Positions 51,569-59,484 of a stretch of 64,000 nucleotides of DNA are shown here, piece after piece (the first letter of the stretch is position 1; the number at the start of each line of letters is the position of its first letter). Below the pieces are notes generated by a model. The model searched no databases, was not told the origin of the DNA, and was given only the letters and a program-made list of their open reading frames with translations. The DNA is taken from assembly GCF_965223525.1 (NCBI RefSeq), contig NZ_OZ245005.1, positions 744,001-808,000 on the forward strand, in the 5' to 3' direction. A program made the position numbers and the translations under genes. This DNA is from Leptofilum sp965223525. Lineage in GTDB: Bacteria; Chloroflexota; Anaerolineae; Promineifilales; Promineifilaceae.

Positions 51569-52597
51569 CTATGCCTTGACGATTGAAAATGGGGCAACGG
51601 CCGTTCCTGCCGCCAACTTTGCCCCTTCAATCACCGCCTGTTCAATGTGGCAATTATCACCAACGGCCGCATTTCGCAAAATTGTGTTGGGGCCAATGAT
51701 ACAATCTTGGCCAACGGTCGTTTGCCCCTGCAAATAACTGTTCGGCCAGATAATTGTATCTTGCCCTATCGTTACGTCTGGGTCAATGTAGGTGCTGTCT
51801 GGGTCTACAATTGTTACCCCTTGCGCCAGCCAGCGGTTGTTGGCCCGACGACGAAACGCTTTTTCCACTGCCACCATCTCTGCCCGCGTACCAGCTCCCA
51901 GGCACTCGTCCGCATCGTCAGTAACAATAGCCTCAACGCCCCGATTTTGCTGCACCGCCAGTTCAATCATGTCGGTGAGGTAATACTCTTGCCCATTACG
52001 CGCTTGCCGCAAGGGCAGCTTGCCGACATTGGCCCACAGCCAGTCGGCGGCAAAGCAGTAGACGCCCACGTTTTGTTCTGGGATAGCTAGTAATTCAGCG
52101 GCATTCGGCCGTTTTTTAGCCTGCGCCACTTCTAGAATTTCGGTCACACGGCTATTTTCATTCCGCACCACCCGACCAAATGACGACTCTAGGCTACCCA
52201 GCACACTCAGCATCGTCACAGAAACTTTGGTTTCTCTTTGCAAATCAGCCAATCTGCCAAGCGTCGCCGCTTGCAATAGGGGCATGTCAGCATAGGTCAC
52301 AATGACCTGCTCTGCCTGGCCGTCCAGCAGCGGTTTGGCCATTTGCGTCGCGTGGCCCGTGCCCAGCAACTCACTTTGCACTACATATTGCGCCCGGTTG
52401 CCAAACAACTGCTTCACGCCATCCCCACCTTTGCCAATAATTAGGACGGGGGGGATGGATGTGAGGGAAACGGCCGTATCAAACAAATGCTGCACCATTG
52501 GCTTACCGCCCACTTCGTGTAAAATTTTCTGCTTCTTGGAGAGCATTCGGCTGCCATGCCCAGCCGCGAGGATTACAATTGCTAGGGTCATATACAT
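51569..52597 (-). CDS. GlmU-like UDP-GlcNAc pyrophosphorylase with truncated acetyltransferase part
   Basis: Nucleotidyltransferase domain in residues 1 to about 230: IVILAAGHGSRMLSKKQKILHEVGGKPM (sugar nucleotidyltransferase signature), LLGTGHATQMA, VTYADMPLLQ and VGVYCFAADWLW. It is followed by a left-handed beta-helix of only five or six hexapeptide turns (TYIDPDVTIGQDTIIWPNSYLQGQTTVGQDCIIGPNTIL). At 342 residues it is about 110 shorter than E. coli GlmU and stops before the acetyltransferase active-site His, so only the uridylyltransferase reaction is expected. An ATG at 52591 is an alternative start. No ribosome site is clear. Confidence 0.87.
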   Translation of the reverse strand: MYMTLAIVILAAGHGSRMLSKKQKILHEVGGKPMVQHLFDTAVSLTSIPPVLIIGKGGDGVKQLFGNRAQYVVQSELLGTGHATQMAKPLLDGQAEQVIVTYADMPLLQAATLGRLADLQRETKVSVTMLSVLGSLESSFGRVVRNENSRVTEILEVAQAKKRPNAAELLAIPEQNVGVYCFAADWLWANVGKLPLRQARNGQEYYLTDMIELAVQQNRGVEAIVTDDADECLGAGTRAEMVAVEKAFRRRANNRWLAQGVTIVDPDSTYIDPDVTIGQDTIIWPNSYLQGQTTVGQDCIIGPNTILRNAAVGDNCHIEQAVIEGAKLAAGTAVAPFSIVKA

Positions 52598-52612
52598 ATA
52601 ATTGAGTAAGAT

Positions 52613-52645
52613 AAAAAAAGGACTGAGCTAAAACCCAGTCCTTTT
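52613..52645 (-). terminator. Rho-independent terminator of the tRNA-Gln gene
   Basis: In minus sense AAAAGGACTG pairs with CAGTCCTTTT across a loop of about ten bases and runs into a T-stretch. It follows the tRNA 3' end by six bases, so the tRNA is an independent short transcript. Confidence 0.85.
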
Positions 52646-52650
52646 ATCTG

Positions 52651-52721
52651 CTGCGGTGCCTGGGATCGAACCAGGGATGGCGGATTCAAAGTCCGCTGCC
52701 TTACCACTTGGCGACACCGCA
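52651..52721 (-). tRNA. tRNA-Gln (anticodon TTG)
   Basis: Minus-strand cloverleaf: acceptor TGCGGTG pairs with CACCGCA, discriminator G; D arm GCC-AAGTGGTAA-GGC; anticodon stem GCGGA/TCCGC with loop CTTTGAA giving anticodon TTG; T arm CTGGTTCGATCCCAG with the standard TTCGA loop. No CCA is encoded. Single tRNA, located between the glmU-like gene and recR. Confidence 0.95.
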
Positions 52722-52812
52722 AAGACGGGGAAATGTTAGCACATTGAAAGGACGCTGACAAGCAAATCAATCTCTAATACAGGCAGTCTTCACAATAAAA
52801 TGCAGGGCAGTT

Positions 52813-52835
52813 GGAGATTAAATTCACTAATCTCC
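52813..52835. repeat. Short ggagatta hairpin after recR
   Basis: GGAGATTA (52813-52820) pairs with TAATCTCC (52828-52835); agtctcc units follow to about 52843. Same family as the menF, menE and folC elements, here just beyond the recR stop. Confidence 0.7.
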
Positions 52836-52847
52836 AGTCTCCTGTTA

Positions 52848-53450
52848 TTACAGTTCTTGCCGCCCTTCCAACGCCCGACCCAGCGTAATTTCGTCAGTGT
52901 ATTCCAGGTCGCCGCCGACGGGCAGACCGCGCGCCAGGCGGGTTAGGCGCACATTTGTTTCTGCTAGGCGGCGCTGGAGGTAGAGTGCGGTAGATTCTCC
53001 TTCAAGCGTGGGATTTGTGGCGAGGATGATTTCCTGAAAATCACTTTGCTGCACGCGAGCAACCAGTTCAGCAATCTTCAAATCTTCCGGCCCAACCCCT
53101 TCTACTGGCGAAATTGCACCGTGGAGGACGTGGTAACGGCCGTTAAATGCCTGAGATCGTTCAATGGCCAACACGTCCAGCGGCTCCTCCACCACGCACA
53201 GCAGCCGGTCATCCCGCGCAGAGTCAGTACAAAGTGTGCAGGGGTCTTCTTCGGTGATGTGGAAGCAGCGACCGCAAAAGATGGTACGCTCTTTCATCTC
53301 TTGGAGCGCCCCAGCCAAATCCAGTGCCTGCTCATCTGCCATACGCAACAAATAAAAGGTAAGCCGCGCGGCAGATTTGGGGCCGATGCTGGGCAGGCGG
53401 GCAAACTCATTGATGAGCCGCTGCACGGGCTGCGGTAGTGCCGAAGCCAT
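52848..53450 (-). CDS. recR: Recombination protein RecR
   Basis: Ring-forming RecFOR partner, 200 residues. N-terminal helix-hairpin-helix (LPSIGPKSAARLTFYLLRM), zinc finger CGRCFHITEEDPCTLC, TOPRIM domain with LLCVVEEPLDVLAIERS and EIILATNPTLEGESTALYL, and a Walker B-like C-terminal LTRLARGLPVGGDLEYTDEITLGRAL. Directly adjoins ybaB (stop and start touch), the conserved dnaX-ybaB-recR order. Confidence 0.97.
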   Translation of the reverse strand: MASALPQPVQRLINEFARLPSIGPKSAARLTFYLLRMADEQALDLAGALQEMKERTIFCGRCFHITEEDPCTLCTDSARDDRLLCVVEEPLDVLAIERSQAFNGRYHVLHGAISPVEGVGPEDLKIAELVARVQQSDFQEIILATNPTLEGESTALYLQRRLAETNVRLTRLARGLPVGGDLEYTDEITLGRALEGRQEL

Positions 53451-53834
53451 CTAGCCTAACCCCAATCCGCCCAGCATGTCGCTAAGACCGCCACCCAAAC
53501 CACCAGTGATGCCTTCCATGCGTTCAGCAGCCATTGCCTGCGACTGCTCGATGGCGGCGTTGACGCCAGCTACGAGCATGTCTTGCAACATTTCGGCATC
53601 TTCTGGCGTAAGCAAGTCTGGGTCTACGGTGATGGATTGGATACGCTGATGCCCGGTGATGACGATGCTAATAGCCCCGCCACCTGCGGTAACGGTGATG
53701 GTTTCGTTTTCCAGTGCCGATTGGGCGTTGGCCATCTGCTCCTGCATTTGCTGCATTTGGTTCATCAGGCCGCCCGCGCTGGGTCTTTTGTTTTTCTTCG
53801 GCTTTGGCCGACCACGAAATGATCGTTTAGACAT
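53451..53834 (-). CDS. YbaB/EbfC nucleoid-associated protein
   Basis: DNA-binding dimer, 127 residues. After a basic leader (MSKRSFRGRPKPKKNKRPSAGG) comes the helix GLMNQMQQMQEQMANAQSALE and the sheet ENETITVTAGGGAISIVITGHQRIQSITVDPDLL, typical of the family. The C-terminus has an unusual Gly-Leu-rich tail (TGGLGGGLSDMLGGLGLG). The basic N-terminal leader of 22 residues is longer than usual and may add DNA affinity. Confidence 0.93.
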   Translation of the reverse strand: MSKRSFRGRPKPKKNKRPSAGGLMNQMQQMQEQMANAQSALENETITVTAGGGAISIVITGHQRIQSITVDPDLLTPEDAEMLQDMLVAGVNAAIEQSQAMAAERMEGITGGLGGGLSDMLGGLGLG

Positions 53835-53887
53835 AGGTTTCTCCTTTACGCGCTAAGAAGCTAAGAAAGCGCGGCTACTTTACAAAA

Positions 53888-55540
53888 TTACTCTTCTGAA
53901 ACGGTGCCACCCAGTTCTTCTGCCAGGGCGCGGAAATCGTCCGGCTGCACCGGAACGGTGTATTCGCTGGTGACGACGCCCCGCACGGCCGTTTCTTGCC
54001 CTAGCAACTCTGTCAACGTATCGCCAACCAGCCGAGCCGCCCCCGCTAGGTTATCAAATTTATCTTTGAACAGCGGGTAATCGAAGCCGATGACTAGCGT
54101 ACGCCCTTCAGCGGCGAGTGGTTTGCCCATGTTGAGCAACGCAGGCAGATTTTTAATTTTTTGGCCAGATTGTATTACCAAATCGGCCCAAACTGCCTGA
54201 ACCTGCCGGACGGTGAGCGGTACGGCCGTTGGCTTTTCAACCGTTTTACCTGCTGGTTTGGCGGGTTCTGGCTGTGGCTCTGGTTCCATTTCAGGTGGTG
54301 GTTCGGGAACGGCCGCTTTAGCAGACTTCGCCTTTTTTTTCTTTTTCACAGGCTTGCTAGGGGGTGGTTGGGACTTAGGTGTTTTCGTGGGAACGGCCGC
54401 TTCGGAAGACTCAACTTTGTTAAGTAGCTCAGTACTGGCCGTTGTCGCCACCATTGGCGCATCTGGTAATAGTTGAATAAAGGCCATTTCCAAAGGAAGC
54501 TGGGGTTGCCAGCTACCAGCCGCAACCAGTGCGGCCTCGTTAAAACGCTTAATCGCCTCGATAAGCCCCTGGCGCGGGGCGCGCTGCGCCTGAACCGCCA
54601 TCTCTTGCCGCTGCTCTGGCGTGGCCTCCAAAGGCAGTGCCTCGCCGGCAGCTTGCAGAAGCAGAAGTTCGCGCAAGTAAGTGACCATTTGGCGGCAAAA
54701 CTGGCGCGGGTCTGTGCCAGATGCCAGCGCCTCGTGAATAAGCGCCAGCCCGCCAGACCCATCCCGATTGAGCCAAGCGTCGGTGAGCTTGCCCACCGCT
54801 TCGTTGGAGGCGGTTCCCAGCACCATTTGTGTGCGCTCGGCGGTGATCACATCATCTTTACCCACCACGAGCTGATCGAGCAAACTCTCTGCATCGCGCA
54901 GGCTACCTGCCCCTTGCCGGGCGATCATTTGCAATGCTTCTGGCTCAATGGTGAATGCTTCCTGGTCTGCTAGCCAGCGCAGTCGCCCGCTGATTTCCTC
55001 CTGGTTGAGCAGGCGGAAGTTAAATTGCTGGCAGCGGGATTTGATGGTGACGGGGACTTTGTGTTCTTCGGTGGTGGCTAGGACAAATTTAACGTGCGGC
55101 GGTGGCTCTTCCAGCGTTTTGAGCAAGGCGTTGAACGCGGCGGTAGAAAGCATATGTACTTCGTCAATGATATACACTTTGAAGCGGCCTTCGCTGGGGG
55201 AAAAGTTGATTTTGTCTCGCAGTTCCCGAATATCGTCCACGCCGGTATTAGAGGCGGCATCAATTTCGATCAGGTCGAGGAAACGGCCGTTGGCGATAGA
55301 TTGGCAAATGGTGCATTCGTTACACGGCCGTTCCGCCAAATCCTCATGCAAACAGTTGACTGCTTTGGCCAGCAACCGGGCGCTAGTAGTTTTACCCGTG
55401 CCGCGCGGCCCACAAAACAGGTAGGCATGTCCCAAACGATCTGCGGCAACGCTATTTTTTAGCGTGCGCGTCACATGTTCCTGACCAATCACATCATCAA
55501 AACGGGCAGGTCGCCATTTACGATACAAAGCTTGGGACAT
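53888..55540 (-). CDS. dnaX: DNA polymerase III subunit gamma/tau
   Basis: Clamp-loader ATPase, 550 residues. Domain I: ALYRKWRPARFDDVIGQEHV, Walker A GPRGTGKTTSARLLA, zinc module CNECTICQSI, Walker B DEVHMLSTAAFNALLKTLEEPP and the SRC motif KSRCQQFNF. Domains II-III follow to about residue 370. A Pro/Lys/Glu-rich linker (about 370-440) holds a run of five lysines at codons 399-403, read from an A8G tract suited to frameshifting. The tau-specific C-terminal part continues to residue 550. First gene of the dnaX-ybaB-recR unit. Seven or so ACGGCCGT or close variants lie mainly in the linker and near the start. Confidence 0.96.
   Translation of the reverse strand: MSQALYRKWRPARFDDVIGQEHVTRTLKNSVAADRLGHAYLFCGPRGTGKTTSARLLAKAVNCLHEDLAERPCNECTICQSIANGRFLDLIEIDAASNTGVDDIRELRDKINFSPSEGRFKVYIIDEVHMLSTAAFNALLKTLEEPPPHVKFVLATTEEHKVPVTIKSRCQQFNFRLLNQEEISGRLRWLADQEAFTIEPEALQMIARQGAGSLRDAESLLDQLVVGKDDVITAERTQMVLGTASNEAVGKLTDAWLNRDGSGGLALIHEALASGTDPRQFCRQMVTYLRELLLLQAAGEALPLEATPEQRQEMAVQAQRAPRQGLIEAIKRFNEAALVAAGSWQPQLPLEMAFIQLLPDAPMVATTASTELLNKVESSEAAVPTKTPKSQPPPSKPVKKKKKAKSAKAAVPEPPPEMEPEPQPEPAKPAGKTVEKPTAVPLTVRQVQAVWADLVIQSGQKIKNLPALLNMGKPLAAEGRTLVIGFDYPLFKDKFDNLAGAARLVGDTLTELLGQETAVRGVVTSEYTVPVQPDDFRALAEELGGTVSEE
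54318..54346 (-). promoter_or_regulatory. Candidate -1 frameshift site in dnaX
   Basis: In the coding sense GTG AAA AAG AAA AAA AAG GCG contains the heptamer A AAA AAG (with A8 at 54340-54333), the same slippery heptamer used in E. coli dnaX. Slipping back one base reads GGC GAA GTC TGC TAA, ending the protein at about 407 residues. That would give a gamma-like product lacking the tau tail. I see no clear stimulating hairpin. Confidence 0.6.
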
Positions 55541-55912
55541 GACGTTAGTTTAACATTCACCCTACCCCCTGACAAGCAGCCAGGAATAACCACCAGGATT
55601 TTTCAGTTGTCGCATTTTAGGACGCAGACAGGCGCAGATGACGTGGAAAACTGCTTGTGATCCTTCGACAAGCTCAAGACAAGTTTGCGCTCGTCCGCGT
55701 TCATCCGCGTCCTATTGAGTTACGAAAGGTGACCATTTGGCTAGGACCTACGTTCGCTAAAAATCGTATAATCCGCCTTGTGCCTATGTTATAATTTCGG
55801 CGCAACTTTGAACTGGCAGAACAGATTTTGCAACTGTTCAGTCTCTTTGGAAATTTACGGCTACCCGCCAGATTTTTACGCAGCTACCAACAAGGTTCTA
55901 ACTTTTTATTTC
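55541..55912. other. Non-coding gap upstream of the kinase gene
   Basis: No gene is supported. The stretch includes a cgcgt-type repeat region (55619-55710, gcgcagatgacg and gtccgcgttcatccgcgtc), a 'ccttcgacaagctcaag' dispersed repeat at about 55657, and a strong extended -10 hexamer at 55787-55795. It separates dnaX (-) from the kinase gene (+). Confidence 0.55.
55787..55795 (+). promoter_or_regulatory. Extended -10 promoter element for the kinase gene
   Basis: TGTTATAAT matches the extended -10 consensus TGnTATAAT exactly; no good -35 hexamer is seen at 16-18 bases, as is common for such promoters. Because it lies inside the longest open frame (from 55778), the translation start must be downstream. 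Confidence 0.55.
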
Positions 55913-58900
55913 ATGACCCTTCCGCAAGTTACTTCGCCCCCTCCACTCCCTGAAGTTAAAAATATGACGGTAAACGGCCGTTACGTCATCCATGAAAAAA
56001 TTGGTGAGGGCGGCATGGGCGTTGTGTACCGCGCCACAGACCGGCTAGCCGAACATATTCTGGCCTTCAAGCAGGTCATTGTGCCCACTTGGGAACTTGA
56101 CGCTGACAATGGCGGCATGGCAAGCGATCTGGAAGAGGATCTGCGTCTGGCATTGGCCCACGAATTTGAAACGCTGGCTTCCTTGCGCCACCCCAACATT
56201 ATTTCTGTTTTGGATTACGGTTTTGACGAAGAGAGACGGCCATACTTCACCATGGATTATTTGATGGGAGCCAAAACCATCCTGACAGCCGGGCAAGGGC
56301 TGGACGAGATGGGCAAGGTGAACTTGATCCAGCAAATGCTCCAGGCATTGGCTTATTTGCACCGACGCGGCATCCTGCACCGCGATCTGAAACCGGCTAA
56401 TGTATTGGTCACTTACCGCACAGTGCGTATTTTAGATTTTGGTTTGGCAACCACCCACAAAAGCACCATGCAAGCAGCAGGCAGCATTCCTTACATTGCC
56501 CCGGAAGTATGGGAAAACGAGCCACACACCGAAGCGGCAGACCTTTACGCGGTGGGCATCATGGCTTTTGAGCTGTTTGCGGGTCGGCATCCATTTGACA
56601 TCAATAGTCCTCAGTTTCTTGAGCAGGTTATGGATAAAAGGCCTGATTTAAGTTTGCTAGATGCCTCTCCAGAGATAACGGCCGTTATTGACAAACTCAT
56701 CAACAAAAATCAGGAAAACCGCTACAGCACCGCCGAAGCGTGCATTGCTGCCTTTAGCCAGGCAATAGGGCTTCCTGTTCCTGCCGAAAGCATCGCCATC
56801 CGCGAAAGTTACCTGCAGGCGGCCACCTTTGTTGGGCGCACCGAAGAGACAAACGCGCTTCTAAAAGCATTAGAGGCAGCCAAAAACGGGCATGGCTCTA
56901 GCTGGTTGGTAAGCGGTGAGAGCGGCGTTGGCAAGTCGCGCCTGCTAGACGAAATTGGCACGCAGGCATTGGTGCAAGGTGCATTGGTGCTGCGCGGCCA
57001 GGCAATTGAAGATGTGGCAGGCTCTCCATTGCAATTATGGCACGAGGCGCTGCGCCGCTTGGTGCTGACCGTGCCGCTGGATGATCTGGCGGTAGGGGTT
57101 TTGCAGGCACTGATCCCAGACATTGGTCGTTTGCTCCAGCGAGAAGTCGTCCCCGCGCCGAAGCTGGACGCCGCCGCCGCCAGGCAACGTTTAATTAGTA
57201 CCATCACCAGCTTATTTAACAACCAGAATCAATGGATTTTGCTAATTTTGGAGGATTTACATTGGGCTGACGCGGGTCTAGAAATTTTGCAGCAGCTCAC
57301 GCGCCTTGCGCCTACATTGCCGCTGCTCATCATTGGAAGCTACCGAAACGACGAACAGGTATCATTGCCAGAAGCGCTGCCGTTGATGAAGGCTTTGCCG
57401 CTTAACCGTCTTTCACCAGATGAAATTGCTTCCCTTAGCACTAGCATGTTAGGAGATGTCGGTAAAAATCAAGATGTGCTGGCGCTGCTGCAGCGAGAAA
57501 CGGAAGGGAATGCGTTCTTTTTGGTAGAGGTGGTTCGAGCATTGGCTGAAGAAGCAGGACGCCTCAGTGCCATCGGGCATAGTTCACTGCCCCAGCAACT
57601 GTTTCCTCAGGGGATTCAAACGATTGTACAGCGTCGCTTGGCTCGTGTGCCGGATGCCGCTATGCCGCTGTTGGTTGGCACGGCCGTTGCCGGGCGGCAG
57701 CTCGATCTCAATTTGCTGCCCAAACTGGCTGATACGACCAAAACCAGGATGCCGGTGGAAACCTGGCTGGCAACTTGTGCAGAAGCGGCCGTTTTAGAAC
57801 TGTTTAACGGCAATTGGCGCTTTGCCCACGATAAGCTGCGGGCTGGCATTTTGGAAACTATCCATCCAAACAGACAAACCGGATGGCACCAAACCATTGC
57901 CCAGCACGTTGAAAATATTTATCCGAAACAGCCTGAAAAGGCAGCGTCTTTAACCTACCATTGGCAACAGGCCGGCAACGATGAGAAAGTGCGTCATTAC
58001 GCACGCCTAGCCGGAGAATACGCCCAGCAGCAATTCCTCAACCAAACCGCCCTCAATTATTATGATCAGGCACTGACTTTAACCCCGTCCGATGATTTGC
58101 TGTCGCAGTTTGACCTTCATTTGGCGCGTGAGCAAATCTTCCATCTGCTGGGACAGCGCGAAAAGCAACAAGCTGTTCTGGCTACCCTGGGCAACCTGGC
58201 TGCCAAGCTGGCCGAAAGCCAAAATGAAGACAAGCGTGCGGCCGTTGCCCTGCGTTTGGCAAATTATGCTGAAGCAACAGGAGATTATGCCTCTGCAGTT
58301 GCGGCCGCAGAGCAAGCACGACAGGTAGCACAAGAAAATAAAGATACCTACGATGAGGCGGCCAGCTATTTGGCTATTGGGCGTGCTCTGCTGCGGCAAG
58401 GCAAATACGAAGAAACCCAAAATCATTACGAAACGTGCCTACAAACCGCACATACTCACCATTTCACCAAGCTCGAAGCCGACAGTTTGCGGGCGCTGGG
58501 CGTGCTTGCCTACGATACGGGTCAGTTGGAAACGGCTCTATCATTTTACGAACAATGTTTGCCTCTGTATGAAAAACTGAACAACAAACAGGGCGAAAGT
58601 ACGGTTTATAACAATATTAGTCTGGTTGCTTTTGCCAAAGGCAATATCGAACAATCGTTGGTTTCTTTGGAAAAAGCACGGCAAATTGACGAGGAAATTG
58701 GTGACCGTGAAGGTCGCGCCCGCATTTTGCTCAATTTAAGTTCCCTGTATTTAGATTTGGGTGCCTTTGAGCTGGCGCAAACGTATGCCAACAATGGATT
58801 GGCACTTTGCCGTGAAATTGATGTGCCGTTTGGGGAAGTTTTAAATTTGATCAATCTTAGTTTGGCCGCCCACTTCCTGGAGGACAACGCGCAAGCGGAA

Positions 58901-59392
58901 CTGTACAGCCAGAAAGCATTGACCCTGGCCGAGAAAATTGGCAGTCCGTTTTTACATGGGTTGGTGCTAAAGGATCGTGGCTTTTTGTTGTTGAGCCAGG
59001 AAAAATTCCCAGAAGCGGCCGAAGCGTATCAGGAATCTTTGACGGCATTGGCGCAAACAGACCAGGTTTTGGAGGCACATGCGGGCTTGGCTTGGCTGTC
59101 GCTGAACCGAGGGGATGAAACGGCCGTTTCTACCCACGTAACCCCCATCATCACCCACTTAAAAGACGGACAGTCGCTGGACGGCACCTCCCGTCCCTTT
59201 TACATTTTACTGCTCACCTACAAAGTGCTAGCTGCACAAGAAGACCCCTATGCAGATGAGATTTTGGCAATGGCATACGGCCGTCTTGTGCAGTGGGCCA
59301 ACCAAATCACGGACGATGACCGGCGCGACTCCTTCCTGGAAAGAGTACCCACCAATCTAGAAATCTCTATTCTATTCGAAGCAAAATTCTAA
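55913..59392 (+). CDS. Ser/Thr protein kinase fused to AAA-type ATPase and TPR repeats
   Basis: A 1159-residue signalling protein from ATG 55913. Kinase domain about 24-285: GEGGMGVVYRATD (P-loop), Lys53, catalytic HRDLKPANVLV (Asp158), DFGLA (Asp175) and PEVWENEP. Next a STAND/AAA ATPase unit about 300-690: FVGRTEE, Walker A GESGVGKS (335-342) and Walker B LLILEDLHWAD. Then 10 or more TPR-like repeats (about 690-1140: YASAVAAAEQARQVAQEN, GNIEQSLVSLEKARQIDEEIGDREGRARILLNL). This is the PknK-like design, where TPRs bind partners and the ATPase controls assembly. No transmembrane helix is seen. A second start at 55964 is possible. Confidence 0.93.
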   Translation: MTLPQVTSPPPLPEVKNMTVNGRYVIHEKIGEGGMGVVYRATDRLAEHILAFKQVIVPTWELDADNGGMASDLEEDLRLALAHEFETLASLRHPNIISVLDYGFDEERRPYFTMDYLMGAKTILTAGQGLDEMGKVNLIQQMLQALAYLHRRGILHRDLKPANVLVTYRTVRILDFGLATTHKSTMQAAGSIPYIAPEVWENEPHTEAADLYAVGIMAFELFAGRHPFDINSPQFLEQVMDKRPDLSLLDASPEITAVIDKLINKNQENRYSTAEACIAAFSQAIGLPVPAESIAIRESYLQAATFVGRTEETNALLKALEAAKNGHGSSWLVSGESGVGKSRLLDEIGTQALVQGALVLRGQAIEDVAGSPLQLWHEALRRLVLTVPLDDLAVGVLQALIPDIGRLLQREVVPAPKLDAAAARQRLISTITSLFNNQNQWILLILEDLHWADAGLEILQQLTRLAPTLPLLIIGSYRNDEQVSLPEALPLMKALPLNRLSPDEIASLSTSMLGDVGKNQDVLALLQRETEGNAFFLVEVVRALAEEAGRLSAIGHSSLPQQLFPQGIQTIVQRRLARVPDAAMPLLVGTAVAGRQLDLNLLPKLADTTKTRMPVETWLATCAEAAVLELFNGNWRFAHDKLRAGILETIHPNRQTGWHQTIAQHVENIYPKQPEKAASLTYHWQQAGNDEKVRHYARLAGEYAQQQFLNQTALNYYDQALTLTPSDDLLSQFDLHLAREQIFHLLGQREKQQAVLATLGNLAAKLAESQNEDKRAAVALRLANYAEATGDYASAVAAAEQARQVAQENKDTYDEAASYLAIGRALLRQGKYEETQNHYETCLQTAHTHHFTKLEADSLRALGVLAYDTGQLETALSFYEQCLPLYEKLNNKQGESTVYNNISLVAFAKGNIEQSLVSLEKARQIDEEIGDREGRARILLNLSSLYLDLGAFELAQTYANNGLALCREIDVPFGEVLNLINLSLAAHFLEDNAQAELYSQKALTLAEKIGSPFLHGLVLKDRGFLLLSQEKFPEAAEAYQESLTALAQTDQVLEAHAGLAWLSLNRGDETAVSTHVTPIITHLKDGQSLDGTSRPFYILLLTYKVLAAQEDPYADEILAMAYGRLVQWANQITDDDRRDSFLERVPTNLEISILFEAKF

Positions 59393-59484
59393 GCTGGAAT
59401 TTTTTCAGATTCTAAAGGCAAAGAAACAATAAAGGCCGTATGCAAAGCGGAACATTGGATTAAAAGTACCAGGGTGCTTTCCGC

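Noticed and set aside
51478..51630. N-terminal extension of the cytidine deaminase
   Set aside because: The extra 51 codons run through an inverted repeat and the end of the neighbouring gene; ATG 51477 fits the family.
55778..55912. Longer N-terminus of the kinase protein
   Set aside because: It overlaps an exact extended -10 promoter element and encodes no kinase sequence before ATG 55913.
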